Source: JAVVHH01 sp965199665 (GTDB lineage: Bacteria; Pseudomonadota; Alphaproteobacteria; Acetobacterales; Acetobacteraceae). From it: a stretch of DNA of 64,000 bases. The stretch lies in NCBI GenBank assembly GCA_965199665.1, contig OZ241208.1, positions 2,542,001 through 2,606,000 of the forward strand, given 5' to 3'. Numbering within the stretch: position 1 is the stretch's first letter; every line of letters begins with the position of its first letter. The notes beneath the pieces were generated by a model. It was not told where the DNA came from. It was given only the letters and a program-made list of their open reading frames with translations, and did not search any database. The translations under genes and the position numbers were made by a program. Shown here in pieces: positions 1-7,920 of this stretch.

Positions 1-457
1 CCAGGCCACTGCCGATCGCGATGGCGTCCTCGCCGCCGAAATCGGCCAGGTTCCCGGCGGGGAACTTGATGGCGTTCATGCCGGCCAGGTCCTTTGGCTC
101 GATGCCGCGGACCAGGCCGCCGGACGACAGGCCGCGCGGGCCGCTGAGCAGCACCTGGCCGTCCATCACCGGCGCCGCGGAGACGACCCCCGAGATGGTG
201 CGGATCTTGGCCGCCGCGGCATCGTAGTCGGTGAGCCGCCCGGCGGCGCCATACACGCCGAGATGGCCATTGAAGCCCAGGATGCGGTTCAGCAGGTCGG
301 TCTGGAAGCCGCCCATCACCGACATGACGATGATCAGCGTCGCCACGCCCAGCGCGATGCCGACCAGGCTGAAGCCGGCGATCACGGAAACGAAGCGCTC
401 GCCCCGGCGCGCGCGAAGGTAGCGGCCGGCGACGGCGCGCTCGAACGAGCCGAACAT
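1..457 (-). CDS. lolC: Lipoprotein-releasing ABC transporter permease LolC/LolE (5' part only)
   Basis: This is an inner-membrane subunit of the Lol system, which releases outer-membrane lipoproteins to the carrier LolA. Only the first 152 codons are in the window; the gene runs off the left edge. The start reads MFGSFERAVAGRYLRARRGE and is followed by a first membrane segment at about residues 25-47 (VIAGFSLVGIALGVATLII), then MSVMGGFQ. That is the hallmark N-terminus of LolC/LolE permeases. A periplasmic domain follows. The ATG overlaps the proS stop by one base (TGATG), so the two genes are probably co-transcribed. LolC and LolE cannot be told apart here; alphaproteobacteria often have one merged type. 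Confidence 0.9.
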   Translation of the reverse strand, partial: MFGSFERAVAGRYLRARRGERFVSVIAGFSLVGIALGVATLIIVMSVMGGFQTDLLNRILGFNGHLGVYGAAGRLTDYDAAAAKIRTISGVVSAAPVMDGQVLLSGPRGLSSGGLVRGIEPKDLAGMNAIKFPAGNLADFGGEDAIAIGSGL

Positions 458-1767
458 CAGCCGATCTTCGCCAGCGCCGCGTCCAAGGGCAGCTCCTCGC
501 GCTCACCGGTCTGCCGGCGCTTGAGTTCGACGGTGCCGGCGGCGGCGCCGCGGGGGCCGACGATGATCTGCCAGGGATGCCCCATCAGGTCGGCATCGGC
601 GAATTTCGGGCCGGCGCGCTCGGCGCGGTCGTCATACAGCGCGTTGCCCGCGAAATGCGCGTAGGCCCGCTCGCAGATCGCGTCGCACGCCGCGTCGCCT
701 TGCTTGAGGTTCAGGATCGCGGCGCGGAACGGGGCGATGCTGTCCGGCCAGACGATGCCGGCTTCGTCGTGCGAGGCCTCGATGATGGCGCCGACCAGCC
801 GCGACACGCCGACGCCGTAGCTGCCCATTTCCGGGATCACCGGTTTGCCGTCCGGCCCGGCCACGCTGAGCTCGAGCGGGGCGCTATACTTGGTGCCGAA
901 ATAGAAGATGTGCCCGACCTCGATGCCTCTGCCCTCGCGGCGGCGCGCCGGGTCGACGGCTTCCCACTTGGCGGCGTCGTGCATCTCGTCGGTGGCGGCA
1001 TATGGCGTCGTCATCAGGCCGAAGAAGCGCTCGAGGTCCGCGGGCTCGGCGGCATCGAAGCTGTCGCCGCTATAGTCGATGCCCTCGAAGGCGGCGTCGT
1101 AGAAGACCTGGCTCTCGCCGGTGGGGGCCAGAATGATGAACTCGTGGCTCAGATCGCCGCCGATCGGGCCGGTATCGGCCACCATGGGGATAGCGGCCAC
1201 GCCGAGGCGCTGGAACGTCCGCATGTAGGCCAGCATCATCTTGCGGTAGCTGATCACGGCGCCAGCGTAATCGAGGTCGAAGCTATAGGCGTCCTTCATC
1301 AGGAACTCGCGCCCGCGCATCACGCCGAAGCGGGGCCGCGTCTCGTCGCGGAACTTCCATTGGATGTGGTAGGCGATCTGCGGCAGCTGCCGGTAGCTGT
1401 TGATCGACTGGCGGACGATGTCGGTGATCATCTCCTCGTTGGTCGGCCCGAACAGCATGTCGCGCTCGCCGCGGTCGCGCAGGCGCAGCATCTCGGGGCC
1501 GTAGGCGTCGTAGCGGCCGCTCTTGCGCCACAGCTCGGCCGACTGGATCGTCGGCATCAGCATCTCCTGCGCGCCGACGCGATCCTGCTCCTCCCGCACG
1601 ATCTGCGCGATCCGTTGCAGCACGCGCCAGCCGACCGGGAGCCACGCGTAGATGCCCGCCGCCGTCTGCCGCACCAGCCCGGCGCGCAGCATCAGACGGT
1701 GCGACACGATTTGCGCTTCGGCCGGGTTTTCCTTGAGCGTCGGGATCAGCGAATGGGACAGGCGCAT
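457..1767 (-). CDS. proS: Prolyl-tRNA synthetase, short alphaproteobacterial type
   Basis: This cytoplasmic class II synthetase charges tRNA-Pro. The product of 436 residues starts MRLSHSLIPTLKENPAEA and continues with the class II motif 1 region (RLMLRAGLVRQTAAGIYAWL), the FRDETRPRFGVMRGREF motif 2 region and a C-terminal anticodon-binding domain. At about 436 residues it lacks the roughly 180-residue editing insertion of E. coli ProS (about 570 residues), as is usual in alphaproteobacteria. I chose the ATG at 1767 because AAGGACC lies just before it and homologues start here; an in-frame ATG 33 bases upstream would only add a non-conserved tail. It is followed by lolC, the usual order. Confidence 0.96.
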   Translation of the reverse strand: MRLSHSLIPTLKENPAEAQIVSHRLMLRAGLVRQTAAGIYAWLPVGWRVLQRIAQIVREEQDRVGAQEMLMPTIQSAELWRKSGRYDAYGPEMLRLRDRGERDMLFGPTNEEMITDIVRQSINSYRQLPQIAYHIQWKFRDETRPRFGVMRGREFLMKDAYSFDLDYAGAVISYRKMMLAYMRTFQRLGVAAIPMVADTGPIGGDLSHEFIILAPTGESQVFYDAAFEGIDYSGDSFDAAEPADLERFFGLMTTPYAATDEMHDAAKWEAVDPARRREGRGIEVGHIFYFGTKYSAPLELSVAGPDGKPVIPEMGSYGVGVSRLVGAIIEASHDEAGIVWPDSIAPFRAAILNLKQGDAACDAICERAYAHFAGNALYDDRAERAGPKFADADLMGHPWQIIVGPRGAAAGTVELKRRQTGEREELPLDAALAKIG

Positions 1768-1840
1768 GGAGGTCCTTCGAGCGGCGTTCGGCCTCGCCAT
1801 TCCGACGGGCGGGCGTGCTCTACACCAAGTCGGGCGCCGA

Positions 1841-1864
1841 AGGAAAAGAACCGGCCCGGCCGGT
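1841..1864 (-). terminator. Possible leader terminator or attenuator upstream of proS
   Basis: Reading the minus strand, ACCGGCCGGGCCGGT (1864-1850) can fold into a short GC-rich stem and is followed at once by TTCTTTTCC. It sits about 80 bases before the proS start, so it would end a leader transcript rather than a gene. The stem has only 5-7 pairs, so this could be chance in GC-rich DNA. Confidence 0.3.
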
Positions 1865-2013
1865 CATGCGTCGAACAGTTACACGGGAGTCCTGAATAGA
1901 AGCGGCAACACCCGAGTGAACCGGCAGAACGATGCTGCGCCGCACAAACGATTCTCTGGTCAAAGACGCCCCGCACCACAGAATATCGAGTGACAGATAT
2001 CCGGCTGCGTTCT

Positions 2014-2052
2014 AACAAAAGAAATGGCCCGAGCGCCGAGGCGCAACGGGCC
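2014..2052 (-). terminator. Rho-independent terminator after the nuo-coaX-rnj-DUF1467 run
   Basis: On the minus strand GGCCCG (2052-2047) pairs with CGGGCC (2031-2026), and a second stem GCGCC/GGCGC is nested inside. The T-rich tail ATTTCTTTTGTT follows. It lies about 185 bases past the DUF1467 stop and before proS. This suggests that the long minus-strand run ends here and proS has its own promoter. Confidence 0.6.
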
Positions 2053-2235
2053 AAGTTTAGGGAGGAAACGCCATCTACGCATCGGAACTGGGCTAGGCCC
2101 GTTCTGATGCGTCATGATGCGTTGTGGGCTGCACCCTGTCCAAAGCTTTCGCAGGCTTGCCGCCGAGAAATTCGCTAGCGCGGACTGACCTTGCTCACGA
2201 AGCAGGCACTCTGCCCTGCCCTGCCCGCCGACTGG

Positions 2236-2478
2236 TCAAACCGACGCGCGGAACGAGAGATAGGGGCTCAGGATCACCAGCATGATCGCGCCCCAGACCA
2301 CGATCGACAGCGCCGTGGTCAGCAGGAACTTGCGCAACAGCATCGGCCGCTCGGGGACGCCCCGCCACCCCGTCTCCGCATCGGCCTCCGAACGAGGCCG
2401 CGTCCACAAGGGCAGCACGGCGAACAGCAGCGTCCACCAGACCAGCATGAACACGACGCCGGAGGTGAACCAATCCAT
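2236..2478 (-). CDS. DUF1467 family small membrane protein
   Basis: A predicted inner-membrane protein of 80 residues with two hydrophobic segments (about residues 8-26 and 55-75) separated by a short charged loop containing RP, a tryptophan and LLRK. Small proteins of this kind, at this place between RNase J and proS, are the DUF1467 family, which is widespread in alphaproteobacteria and has no known function. It starts 8 bases after the RNase J stop, so it is probably translated from the same message. The family call rests on position, length and topology. Confidence 0.8.
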   Translation of the reverse strand: MDWFTSGVVFMLVWWTLLFAVLPLWTRPRSEADAETGWRGVPERPMLLRKFLLTTALSIVVWGAIMLVILSPYLSFRASV

Positions 2479-2486
2479 CGCCGGCG

Positions 2487-4133
2487 TCAGACGCGCAGTA
2501 AGTGCACGTCGACCATGGGCCGCTTCTGCAGACGGCGCCCGAGCGCACGGCGCAGCGCGGCCTTCGCCGCGTCGAGCAGGGCAGCGTCGTCGCCGCGCAG
2601 CCCGGCCGGAAGTTCATTGATGGCCCGCCCGAACTCGGTGGCGATGCGCGACGTCTCCGGGTCGTCCTGCTCCAGCAGCCCGGGCGCGCTCACCCGCGCG
2701 GTGCCGAGCAGGCGGCCCTGCGCATCGACCGCGATGCTGCCGAGCACCACGCCGTTGAACAGCATGCGCCGCCGTGCGGACAACACGCCGCCATCCAGCG
2801 GCACGACGCGGTTGCCGTCCAGCACCAGGCGGCCGACGGGGGCGCTGTCGCCGACCTCCGGTTTGCCGGGTGCCAGTTCGAGCACGTCGCCATCTTCCAG
2901 CATGATGGGCGAGGCCCCGCATGCCCGCGCCAAATCGGCATGCGCCGACATGTGTCGCCACTCGCCATGCGTCGGCACCGCGAAGCGCGGGCGGACCAGG
3001 CGATACAGCGTCCGCAATTCCTCGCGCGCCGGGTGTCCGGACACATGCACCGGATGATCGTCGTCGGTGATGACGCGAACGCCGCGGCGGACCAGCCCAT
3101 CTTGGACGGAGATCACCGCGCGTTCGTTGCCAGGGATCATGCGCGAGCTGAAGATCACCGTGTCGCCCTCGCCGAGGGCGATGTTCTGGTGCGTGTCGGC
3201 AGCGATCCGGGAGAGCGCACTGCGCGGCTCGCCCTGGCTGCCGGTCACGATGATCAGCACCTCGTCATCGTCGAGATGGTTGGCCGCGTCTTCCGACAGG
3301 AAGGGTTGCACCTCCTGCAGATAGCCGCACTCGCGCGCCGCCGCTTCGAGGTTGCGCAAGGAGCGGCCCACCAGGGCAACCCGGCGGCCCGCTGCCTGGG
3401 CGGCGAGCGCGATGCTCTCGACCCGGGCGACGTTGCTGGCGAAGCACGTGACCGCGATGCGGCCATCGAGCGAGGCGATCAGGTCGTGCAGGCTTTCCCG
3501 CACCTCCGCTTCCGAGCCGGACGTGCCGTCGACCATGGCGTTGGTGCTGTCGCAGATCATCGCCAGCACGCCCTCTTCGCCGAGCCGCGCAAAGGCGGCC
3601 TCGTCCGTCGGTTTGCCGACGAGCGGGCTGGGATCGAGCTTGAAGTCGCCCGTGTGCAGGATCGTGCCGTGCCGCGTGCGAATGACCAGCGCCTGCGCCT
3701 CGGGGATCGAGTGCGAGACGGGCAGGAACTGCAGGGAGAAGGGCGCGAGCTCGAAGGTGCCGCCGGACGGGATCGTGTGGATCCGCACCTCGGCCAGCAG
3801 TCCGGCCTCGCCGAGCTTGCGGCGCAGCACCGCGCTGGCGAACGGGGTCGCGTAGATGGGGCAGCGAAGCTGTCGCCACAGATGTGCCACCGCGCCCACG
3901 TGGTCCTCGTGCGCATGGGTGATCACCAGGCCGACCAGCCCGTCCCGCCGTTCGGCCAGGTAGGCCGGGTCGGGCATCATGATCTCGACCTCGGGGTTCT
4001 CGCTGCCACCGAAGCCGATGCCGCAGTCCACCGCCAACCACTTGCCGTCGCAACGGTAAAGGTTGAGGTTCATACCAATCTCGCCCGTCCCGCCCAAAGG
4101 CAGGAAGGCCAGGCTACCGCTCATCGCGTCCAT
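2487..4133 (-). CDS. rnj: Ribonuclease J
   Basis: A metallo-beta-lactamase/beta-CASP ribonuclease (endonuclease and 5'-3' exonuclease) that matures and degrades RNA. The product is 548 residues, normal for the family. Seen in order: LPLGGTGEIGMN at the N-terminus, the zinc motif HAHEDH at residues 73-78, the metal ligand region LPVSHSIPEA, HTGDFKLD, then beta-CASP motifs around SGHPAREEL and the late histidine in PTHGEW. The ATG abuts the coaX stop with no spacer, which suggests coupling. An in-frame ATG three codons later is an alternative start. Confidence 0.95.
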   Translation of the reverse strand: MDAMSGSLAFLPLGGTGEIGMNLNLYRCDGKWLAVDCGIGFGGSENPEVEIMMPDPAYLAERRDGLVGLVITHAHEDHVGAVAHLWRQLRCPIYATPFASAVLRRKLGEAGLLAEVRIHTIPSGGTFELAPFSLQFLPVSHSIPEAQALVIRTRHGTILHTGDFKLDPSPLVGKPTDEAAFARLGEEGVLAMICDSTNAMVDGTSGSEAEVRESLHDLIASLDGRIAVTCFASNVARVESIALAAQAAGRRVALVGRSLRNLEAAARECGYLQEVQPFLSEDAANHLDDDEVLIIVTGSQGEPRSALSRIAADTHQNIALGEGDTVIFSSRMIPGNERAVISVQDGLVRRGVRVITDDDHPVHVSGHPAREELRTLYRLVRPRFAVPTHGEWRHMSAHADLARACGASPIMLEDGDVLELAPGKPEVGDSAPVGRLVLDGNRVVPLDGGVLSARRRMLFNGVVLGSIAVDAQGRLLGTARVSAPGLLEQDDPETSRIATEFGRAINELPAGLRGDDAALLDAAKAALRRALGRRLQKRPMVDVHLLRV

Positions 4134-4943
4134 TCAGTCGCTTTCTAACGCTCTCGTTCTCTCGCGACTCAATGTGGGGGCGGGGTTGCGCTCCGCCAAC
4201 AACTTGAGGCCATCCAGAGTCAGTTGGGGGGCAATGAAGCCGATCACGGTGGTGCCTTCCGCCAGCAGCGGGGCCAGCCCGCCCGTGGCGATCACCTTCA
4301 GCGGGGCGTCGTATTCGGCCTGGATCCGGGCCACCAAACCCTCGATCAGCCCGACATAGCCCCAGTAGATGCCGGATTGCATCGCCGGCACGGTGGAGCG
4401 TCCGATCACGGCTTGCGGCCGGCCGATGCCGATCCGCGGCAGGCGCGCGGCAGCCTTGTGCAGCGCCTCGAGCGAGAGGTTGATCCCCGGGGCGATGACG
4501 CCGCCCAGGTAAGCGCCGTCGGACTCCACGACGTCGAAGGTGGTGGCGGTGCCGAAATCGATCACGATCAGCGGGCCCTGATAGGCCTGGTGCGCCGCCA
4601 GCGAATTGAGCAGACGGTCGGCGCCGACTTCGCCCGGGTTGTCGAGCCGGATGTCGAAGCCCCAGTCGAGGTCCGAACGGGCGACCAGCGGCTCGGTCTC
4701 GAAGTAGTCGCGGCAGAGGCGGCGCAGGTGATACAGCGCGGCCGGCACGACGGTGCCGATGACGGCACGGTCGATTTGGGCCGGGTCGAGGCCGCCGTGC
4801 TTGAGCAGCGTCAGCAACCAGACCGCATACTCGTCGGATGTGCGCTGCGGCTCCGTCGCGATACGCCAAATGCCGACCCATCGCTCGCCGTCATTGACCG
4901 CAACGACGACGTTGGTGTTGCCAGCATCGACGACCAGCAGCAT
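4134..4943 (-). CDS. coaX: Type III pantothenate kinase
   Basis: It phosphorylates pantothenate, the first step of coenzyme A synthesis, in the cytoplasm. The 269-residue product has the ASKHA-fold signatures of CoaX: DAGNTN at residues 6-11 (phosphate 1 loop), GADRL, and IDFGTATTFD followed by GGVIAPG. Type III enzymes use a monovalent cation and are not feedback-inhibited by CoA (family knowledge). It lies 6 bases after nuoN and touches rnj. In many alphaproteobacteria a birA gene lies between nuoN and coaX; none is present here. Confidence 0.96.
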   Translation of the reverse strand: MLLVVDAGNTNVVVAVNDGERWVGIWRIATEPQRTSDEYAVWLLTLLKHGGLDPAQIDRAVIGTVVPAALYHLRRLCRDYFETEPLVARSDLDWGFDIRLDNPGEVGADRLLNSLAAHQAYQGPLIVIDFGTATTFDVVESDGAYLGGVIAPGINLSLEALHKAAARLPRIGIGRPQAVIGRSTVPAMQSGIYWGYVGLIEGLVARIQAEYDAPLKVIATGGLAPLLAEGTTVIGFIAPQLTLDGLKLLAERNPAPTLSRERTRALESD

Positions 4944-4949
4944 CGCGCC

Positions 4950-6371
4950 TCAGCCGAACAAGAGTTGCGCGGCACTCTGGGCGGCGCCGACGACCGGGGC
5001 AGGCATGACGAAGAAGAACGTGGTCACCAGGGCACCCACCGCGCCGACGAAGGTCAGCGACGCCGTGCGCGGGTCGAAGGCCGGCTCGGCCGCGTCGAAA
5101 TACATGACCTTGATGATGCGCAGATAGTAGAACGCGCCCACCACGCTGGTCAGCACGCCGACCACGGCCAAGGTCCAGAACCCGGCATCGACGGCGGCGC
5201 GGAACACGTAGAGCTTGCCGAAGAAGCCGCTGAACGGCGGGATGCCCGCCATGCTGAACATGAACACGGCCATGATGCCGGCCAAACCCGGATCGGTCGT
5301 CGACAGGCCGGACAGGTCGCTGATCTGCTCGAGCGCCCGCCCGCGCCGACGCATGGCGATCAGCACGGCGAACACGCCGGCACTCATGAACACATAGGTG
5401 ACCATGTAGATCATGACGCCGCGCAGGCCTTCCTGCGTCCCCGGCGCCAGGCCGACCAGCGCGTAGCCGATATGGCCGATCGAGGAGTATGCCATGAGCC
5501 GCTTGATGTTGCGCTGCCCGATCGCGGCAAGCGCGCCGAGGATCATGGAGGCAATCGACACCAGCACGATGAGCCCCGACCATTGCTGGAAGATAGGCTG
5601 GAACGGCACCTCCAGCGCGCGGAGCAGCAGCGCGATGGCAGCCACCTTGGGCGCCGTGCTCATGAACGCCGTCACCGGCGTCGGCGCGCCCTCGTAGACG
5701 TCGGGCGTCCACATGTGGAACGGCACCGCCGACAGCTTGAACGCCAACCCGGCCACGATGAACACGACGCCGACGATCAGCCCGGGCGAGGCGGCGCCGG
5801 GCTGGGCGAGCGCACGCGCGAGCTCGCCGAACTCCATGGTCCCCGCGAAACCGTAGCAAAGCGAGATGCCATACAGCAGCAGGCCGGAGGCGAGCGCGCC
5901 GAGGATAAAGAACTTCAGCCCGGATTCAGAGGATCGCATATCATCGCGATTGAAGGCGCAGAGCACGTAGAGCGCCAGCGACTGCAGCTCGAGCCCGAGA
6001 TACAGCGTCATCAAGCTGGCCGTGCTGCACATGATCATCATGCCGACGGTCGACAGCAGCACCAGCACCGGGAACTCGAAGCGGCTGATGCCCTCATGCC
6101 GGTTGTAGTCCAACGCCAGCACGATGCTGAGCCCGGCGCCAACGAGCACCAGGAGCTTCATAAAGTCGGCGAACGGATCGACCACGAACAGCCCGCGGAA
6201 ACCGCTGCCCGCCGACCCGGACAGGACCAGCGCGCCGGCCAGCACCAGCGCGCCGACGGCGAGCATGGCGCACGGAAACGACGCGTCGCGCTTCTGCAAT
6301 ACGCCGAACACCAGGATGCCCATCGCGCTCAAGGCGAGCACGATCTCGGGCAGGGCGACGGTCCAGTTCAT
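4950..6371 (-). CDS. nuoN: NADH-quinone oxidoreductase subunit N
   Basis: An antiporter-like membrane subunit of complex I that takes part in proton pumping. The product is 473 residues with about 14 membrane segments. Conserved Mrp-like motifs are seen: SLMTLYLGLELQSLALYVL (membrane glutamate), AGLAFKLSAVPFHMWTPDVY (lysine of the pump channel) and IKRLMAYSSIGHIGYALVG. It is the last nuo gene. The ATG overlaps the nuoM stop by four bases, and coaX follows after 6 bases, so coaX and rnj may ride on the nuo transcript. Confidence 0.97.
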   Translation of the reverse strand: MNWTVALPEIVLALSAMGILVFGVLQKRDASFPCAMLAVGALVLAGALVLSGSAGSGFRGLFVVDPFADFMKLLVLVGAGLSIVLALDYNRHEGISRFEFPVLVLLSTVGMMIMCSTASLMTLYLGLELQSLALYVLCAFNRDDMRSSESGLKFFILGALASGLLLYGISLCYGFAGTMEFGELARALAQPGAASPGLIVGVVFIVAGLAFKLSAVPFHMWTPDVYEGAPTPVTAFMSTAPKVAAIALLLRALEVPFQPIFQQWSGLIVLVSIASMILGALAAIGQRNIKRLMAYSSIGHIGYALVGLAPGTQEGLRGVMIYMVTYVFMSAGVFAVLIAMRRRGRALEQISDLSGLSTTDPGLAGIMAVFMFSMAGIPPFSGFFGKLYVFRAAVDAGFWTLAVVGVLTSVVGAFYYLRIIKVMYFDAAEPAFDPRTASLTFVGAVGALVTTFFFVMPAPVVGAAQSAAQLLFG

Positions 6372-7912
6372 GGCAGGCCTTTCGGGGGCGCGGCACTTGC
6401 GAAGCTATGGCCGCTCAGCGCGGCCTCGTGTTGCTCGACCATCGCGTGCACGGTGGCGTCGAAGAAGCTGGTGAAGCTGCTGGGGTAGATCCCCATCCAT
6501 AGCGTCAGCACGACCAGTGGCGCGAAGATCGCGATCTCGCGCGGCGATAGGTCGAGGATCGACTTAAGGTCGTCCCGCGTCAGCGCGCCGAACACAACGC
6601 GGCGATACAGGTATAGCGAGTAGGCCGCCGCCAGGATCATGCCCATGCTGCCGAGCAGCGCGAGCCAGAAATTGACCTTGAAGGCGCCGACCAAGACCAG
6701 GAACTCGCCCACGAACCCGGCCGTGCCCGGCAGGCCAATGCTGGCCATGGTGAAGAGCATGAACACGATCGCGTAGGCCGGCATGCGCTGCGCCAGGCCA
6801 CCGTAGCGGGCGATCTCGCGCGTGTGCATCCGGTCGTAGACCACGCCCACGCAGAGGAACAGTGCGGCGGAGACGACGCCATGGGACAGCATCTGGAACA
6901 ACGCGCCCTGGATGCCCTGCGCATTGAAGGTGAAGATGCCGATCACCACCACGCCCATATGCGCCACCGACGAATAAGCGATCAGCTTCTTCATGTCGGT
7001 CTGCGCGAGCGCGACCAGCGAGGTGTAGATCACCGCGATGACGCCGAGTGCGAACATCAGCGGCGCAAAGTCTGCCGACGCGTTCGGCAACATCGGCACG
7101 GAGAAGCGCAGGAAGCCGTACGCGCCCATCTTGAGCAGCACGCCCGCCAGGATCACCGACCCGGCCGTCGGCGCTTCCACGTGTGCATCCGGCAACCAGG
7201 TGTGCACCGGCCACATCGGCACCTTCACCGCGAAGGACGCCAGGAAGGCCAGGAACAGCCAGAACTGCATCTTGGCCGGGAACTGCGTCGTCATCAGCAC
7301 GGCGATGTCGGTGGTCCCCGCCGCATACCAGACGGCGAGCACGGCCAGCAGCATCAGGATGGAGCCCAGCAGCGTGTAGAGGAAGAACTTGAAGCTGGCA
7401 TAGACCCGCCGCGTGCCGCCCCAGACGCCGATGATCAGGAACATCGGGATCAGCACGCCTTCGAAGAACATATAGAAGATGATGAAATCCTGGGCGGAGA
7501 ACATGCCCACCATCATCGTCTCCAGCACCAGGAACGCGATCATGTACTCGCGAACGCGGGTGCCAATGCTTTCCCAGCTGGCCAGGATGCAGATCGGGGT
7601 CAGCGCGGTGGATAGCAACACGAACAGGACGGAGATGCCGTCCACGCCCAGCCGGTAGTCGACGTGGAACTCCGGTAGCCAGCCGAGGTGTTCCTGGAAC
7701 TGGAAGCCGGGCTCGGCAATGTCGAAGCCGAACCAGAGTTTGAGCGACAGCAGGAAGACGATCAGGCTCGTCCACAGCGCCGCATAGCGGGCATTGCGGG
7801 CGACCACCGCCTCCTCGCCGCGGACGGTCATGATGAAGATCACGCCGACCAGCGGCAACCAGGTCAACAAGGACAGGATGGGGAAGCCGGCCGCGTTCGC
7901 GGAAGCGTTCAT
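6368..7912 (-). CDS. nuoM: NADH-quinone oxidoreductase subunit M
   Basis: An antiporter-like proton-pumping subunit of complex I, 514 residues and about 14 membrane segments. FFEGVLIPMFLIIGVWG carries the essential glutamate of TM5, and KVPMWPVHTWLPDAHVEAP plus the LLKMGAYGF segment carry channel lysines. I chose ATG 7912 (MNASANAAGFPIL). A GTG at 7924 overlapping the nuoL stop would add four residues and cannot be excluded. The same frame stays open much further upstream, but that part lies opposite the nuoL frame and is not coding. Confidence 0.97.
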   Translation of the reverse strand: MNASANAAGFPILSLLTWLPLVGVIFIMTVRGEEAVVARNARYAALWTSLIVFLLSLKLWFGFDIAEPGFQFQEHLGWLPEFHVDYRLGVDGISVLFVLLSTALTPICILASWESIGTRVREYMIAFLVLETMMVGMFSAQDFIIFYMFFEGVLIPMFLIIGVWGGTRRVYASFKFFLYTLLGSILMLLAVLAVWYAAGTTDIAVLMTTQFPAKMQFWLFLAFLASFAVKVPMWPVHTWLPDAHVEAPTAGSVILAGVLLKMGAYGFLRFSVPMLPNASADFAPLMFALGVIAVIYTSLVALAQTDMKKLIAYSSVAHMGVVVIGIFTFNAQGIQGALFQMLSHGVVSAALFLCVGVVYDRMHTREIARYGGLAQRMPAYAIVFMLFTMASIGLPGTAGFVGEFLVLVGAFKVNFWLALLGSMGMILAAAYSLYLYRRVVFGALTRDDLKSILDLSPREIAIFAPLVVLTLWMGIYPSSFTSFFDATVHAMVEQHEAALSGHSFASAAPPKGLP

Positions 7913-7920
7913 GATCGGGT

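Larger units (their letters stand above)
1768..2235. other. Non-coding stretch between DUF1467 gene and proS
   Basis: No convincing gene lies here. On the minus strand it holds a strong hairpin with a T-rich tail at 2014-2052 and a weaker GC hairpin with a T-rich tail at 1841-1864. The proS promoter should lie between them. Small inverted copies of ACGCATC / GATGCGT occur at about 2073-2125. I looked for tRNA and small RNA signatures and saw none that held up. Confidence 0.6.

Noticed and set aside
2060..2230. Possible tRNA or small RNA before proS
   Set aside because: A few short inverted repeats are present, but no acceptor stem, D-arm or TTCGA loop could be assembled.
2502..4148. Long plus-strand open frame opposite RNase J
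   Set aside because: It mirrors the RNase J frame, has low-complexity His/Arg/Ala-rich composition and no family motif. High-GC codon bias gives such antisense frames throughout the window.
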